Positions 63,324 to 64,000 of a stretch of 64,000 nucleotides of DNA are shown here, one piece after another; within the stretch, counting starts at the first letter, position 1; each line of letters begins with the position of its first letter. The translations under genes and the position numbers were made by a program. Source of the DNA: Rhodoferax sp. PAMC 29310 (lineage in GTDB: Bacteria; Pseudomonadota; Gammaproteobacteria; Burkholderiales; Burkholderiaceae_C); contig NZ_CP072852.1 of assembly GCF_017948265.1 (NCBI RefSeq), positions 2,294,001 through 2,358,000 on the forward strand. The letters run 5' to 3'. The notes beneath the pieces were generated by a model, which did not search any database, had not been told where the DNA came from, and worked only from the letters and a program-made list of their open reading frames with translations.

Positions 63324-64000
63324 CTATTTCACAGCATCCCAAATCAGCTTGATCCCGGTGAGCGCCATGCCGGTGTACAGGAAGCGATAAAACAGCACCC
63401 GACTGATGCGGCGGGCTAGGCCCACACCGATCCAGACGCCAATGGGCGCAATCGGCAGCAGCACCAGCGAGGTCGCCATATTGCGCGTGTCCAGCAAGCC
63501 CAGCCAGGCGTAGGGAATCCATTTCGACAGATTAATCACAAAAAAGAAAAACGCCATGGTCGCCGTGTACTTGACCGGCGACAGGCGCATCGGAATCACA
63601 TAGGCGCTGATGGGTGGCCCACCTGCGTGCGCAATGAAGCTGGTGAAGCCCGAGGTGGCCGTCAATATCGCGCCCAGCCATTTGGGCGGGTGCGGGCTAT
63701 CCAGCGTGGGCGGAAATAATAGTCGCTGCGCCAAAAACAGCAAGGTGAAGACGCCCACCATACCGGCCACTGTGTGTGAATCCAGCACCTTGAACAGCAA
63801 GGCGCCAATCGCAATGCCCACCAAGCCCCAGGGCAGCAAGAAGCGCAGCAGCTTCATGTCAAAGTCTTTGCGAAACGCCGCCATGCCCAGAATGTCCATC
63901 ACCAGCAGCACCGGCATCAGAATGGCAGCCGCGTCCGGCACAGTGACCGCCAGCGCCATCATCGGAACCGCCAGTGAGCCAAAACCAGCCCCGAAGCCGC
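63324..64000 (-). CDS. TauE/SafE-family membrane transporter, 5' end outside window
   Basis: The frame remains open to the right edge, reading GFGAGFGSLAVPMM just before the first internal ATG at 63962, the typical TauE/SafE N-terminal glycine motif. About 225 residues are visible, with some seven hydrophobic segments. The second motif is GFTSFIAHAGGPPISAYVIP near the middle. The family exports sulfite, sulfoacetate or related organosulfur anions; the substrate is unknown here. It is convergent with dgoA. Confidence 0.88.
   Translation of the reverse strand, partial: GFGAGFGSLAVPMMALAVTVPDAAAILMPVLLVMDILGMAAFRKDFDMKLLRFLLPWGLVGIAIGALLFKVLDSHTVAGMVGVFTLLFLAQRLLFPPTLDSPHPPKWLGAILTATSGFTSFIAHAGGPPISAYVIPMRLSPVKYTATMAFFFFVINLSKWIPYAWLGLLDTRNMATSLVLLPIAPIGVWIGVGLARRISRVLFYRFLYTGMALTGIKLIWDAVK

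Overview
The window looks like a chromosomal segment of a betaproteobacterium, most likely Comamonadaceae and close to Rhodoferax or Polaromonas. The evidence is the gene order lolB-ispE-tRNA-Gln-prs-rplY-pth, the order of the aa3-type cox cluster, a CIRCE element before rpoH, and dispersed short repeats that I associate with that family. This is judged from protein character and synteny only, not from a database search.

Layout. 1-5.2 kb: housekeeping genes on the + strand (TPR protein, lolB, ispE, tRNA-Gln, prs, rplY, pth). 5.3-10.8 kb: minus-strand ferredoxin, usp, coaD, rsmD, a VOC protein and a pair of M16 peptidases, divergent from ftsY. 11.9-22.4 kb: a YnjB/YnjC/YnjD-type ABC transporter plus YnjF, whose genes are separated by a diguanylate cyclase, an esterase, an Hsp70-like protein, a PAS-GGDEF-EAL protein and a DUF2059 protein. 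22.4-26.5 kb: a fused membrane/mercuric-reductase-like flavoprotein, a DUF3047 protein and a SelD-associated type of FAD oxidoreductase.

26.5-30.7 kb is an accessory island. It holds an unplaced 131-aa protein, a broken second copy of the 3' end of the preceding FAD oxidoreductase, a DUF6671-like protein with a small upstream ORF, and a complete IS256-family element with 8-bp target duplications. The IS sits directly beside a solitary copy of its own type of terminal repeat.

30.7-38.8 kb carries what I regard as the most interesting system. An operon of egtD (hercynine synthesis), a SenB-type glycosyltransferase, selD/senC and a ZIP transporter diverges from a four-gene ABC transporter of the PhnD/putative-selenate type. 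Together they resemble uptake of selenium oxyanion, activation to selenophosphate, transfer to a sugar, and provision of hercynine, which is selenoneine biosynthesis. The last enzyme (SenA/EgtB-like) is not in this window.

38.8-50.5 kb: rpoH under a CIRCE operator, then a long minus-strand cytochrome c oxidase cluster (ctaC, ctaD, a 36-aa protein, ctaG, DUF2970, ctaE, SURF1, an SCO-like protein, ctaA, ctaB, sco), and a BioC-like methyltransferase. 50.5-54.2 kb: comF, trmL, maoC and a Kef-type antiporter. 54.2-61.0 kb: a complete N-type (alternative, probably Na+-translocating) F-ATPase operon in the order atpDCQRBEFAG, with a good FNR/Anr box upstream and another orphan box downstream. 61.7-64 kb: dgoK-dgoA (De Ley-Doudoroff galactonate route) and a TauE/SafE transporter running off the right edge.
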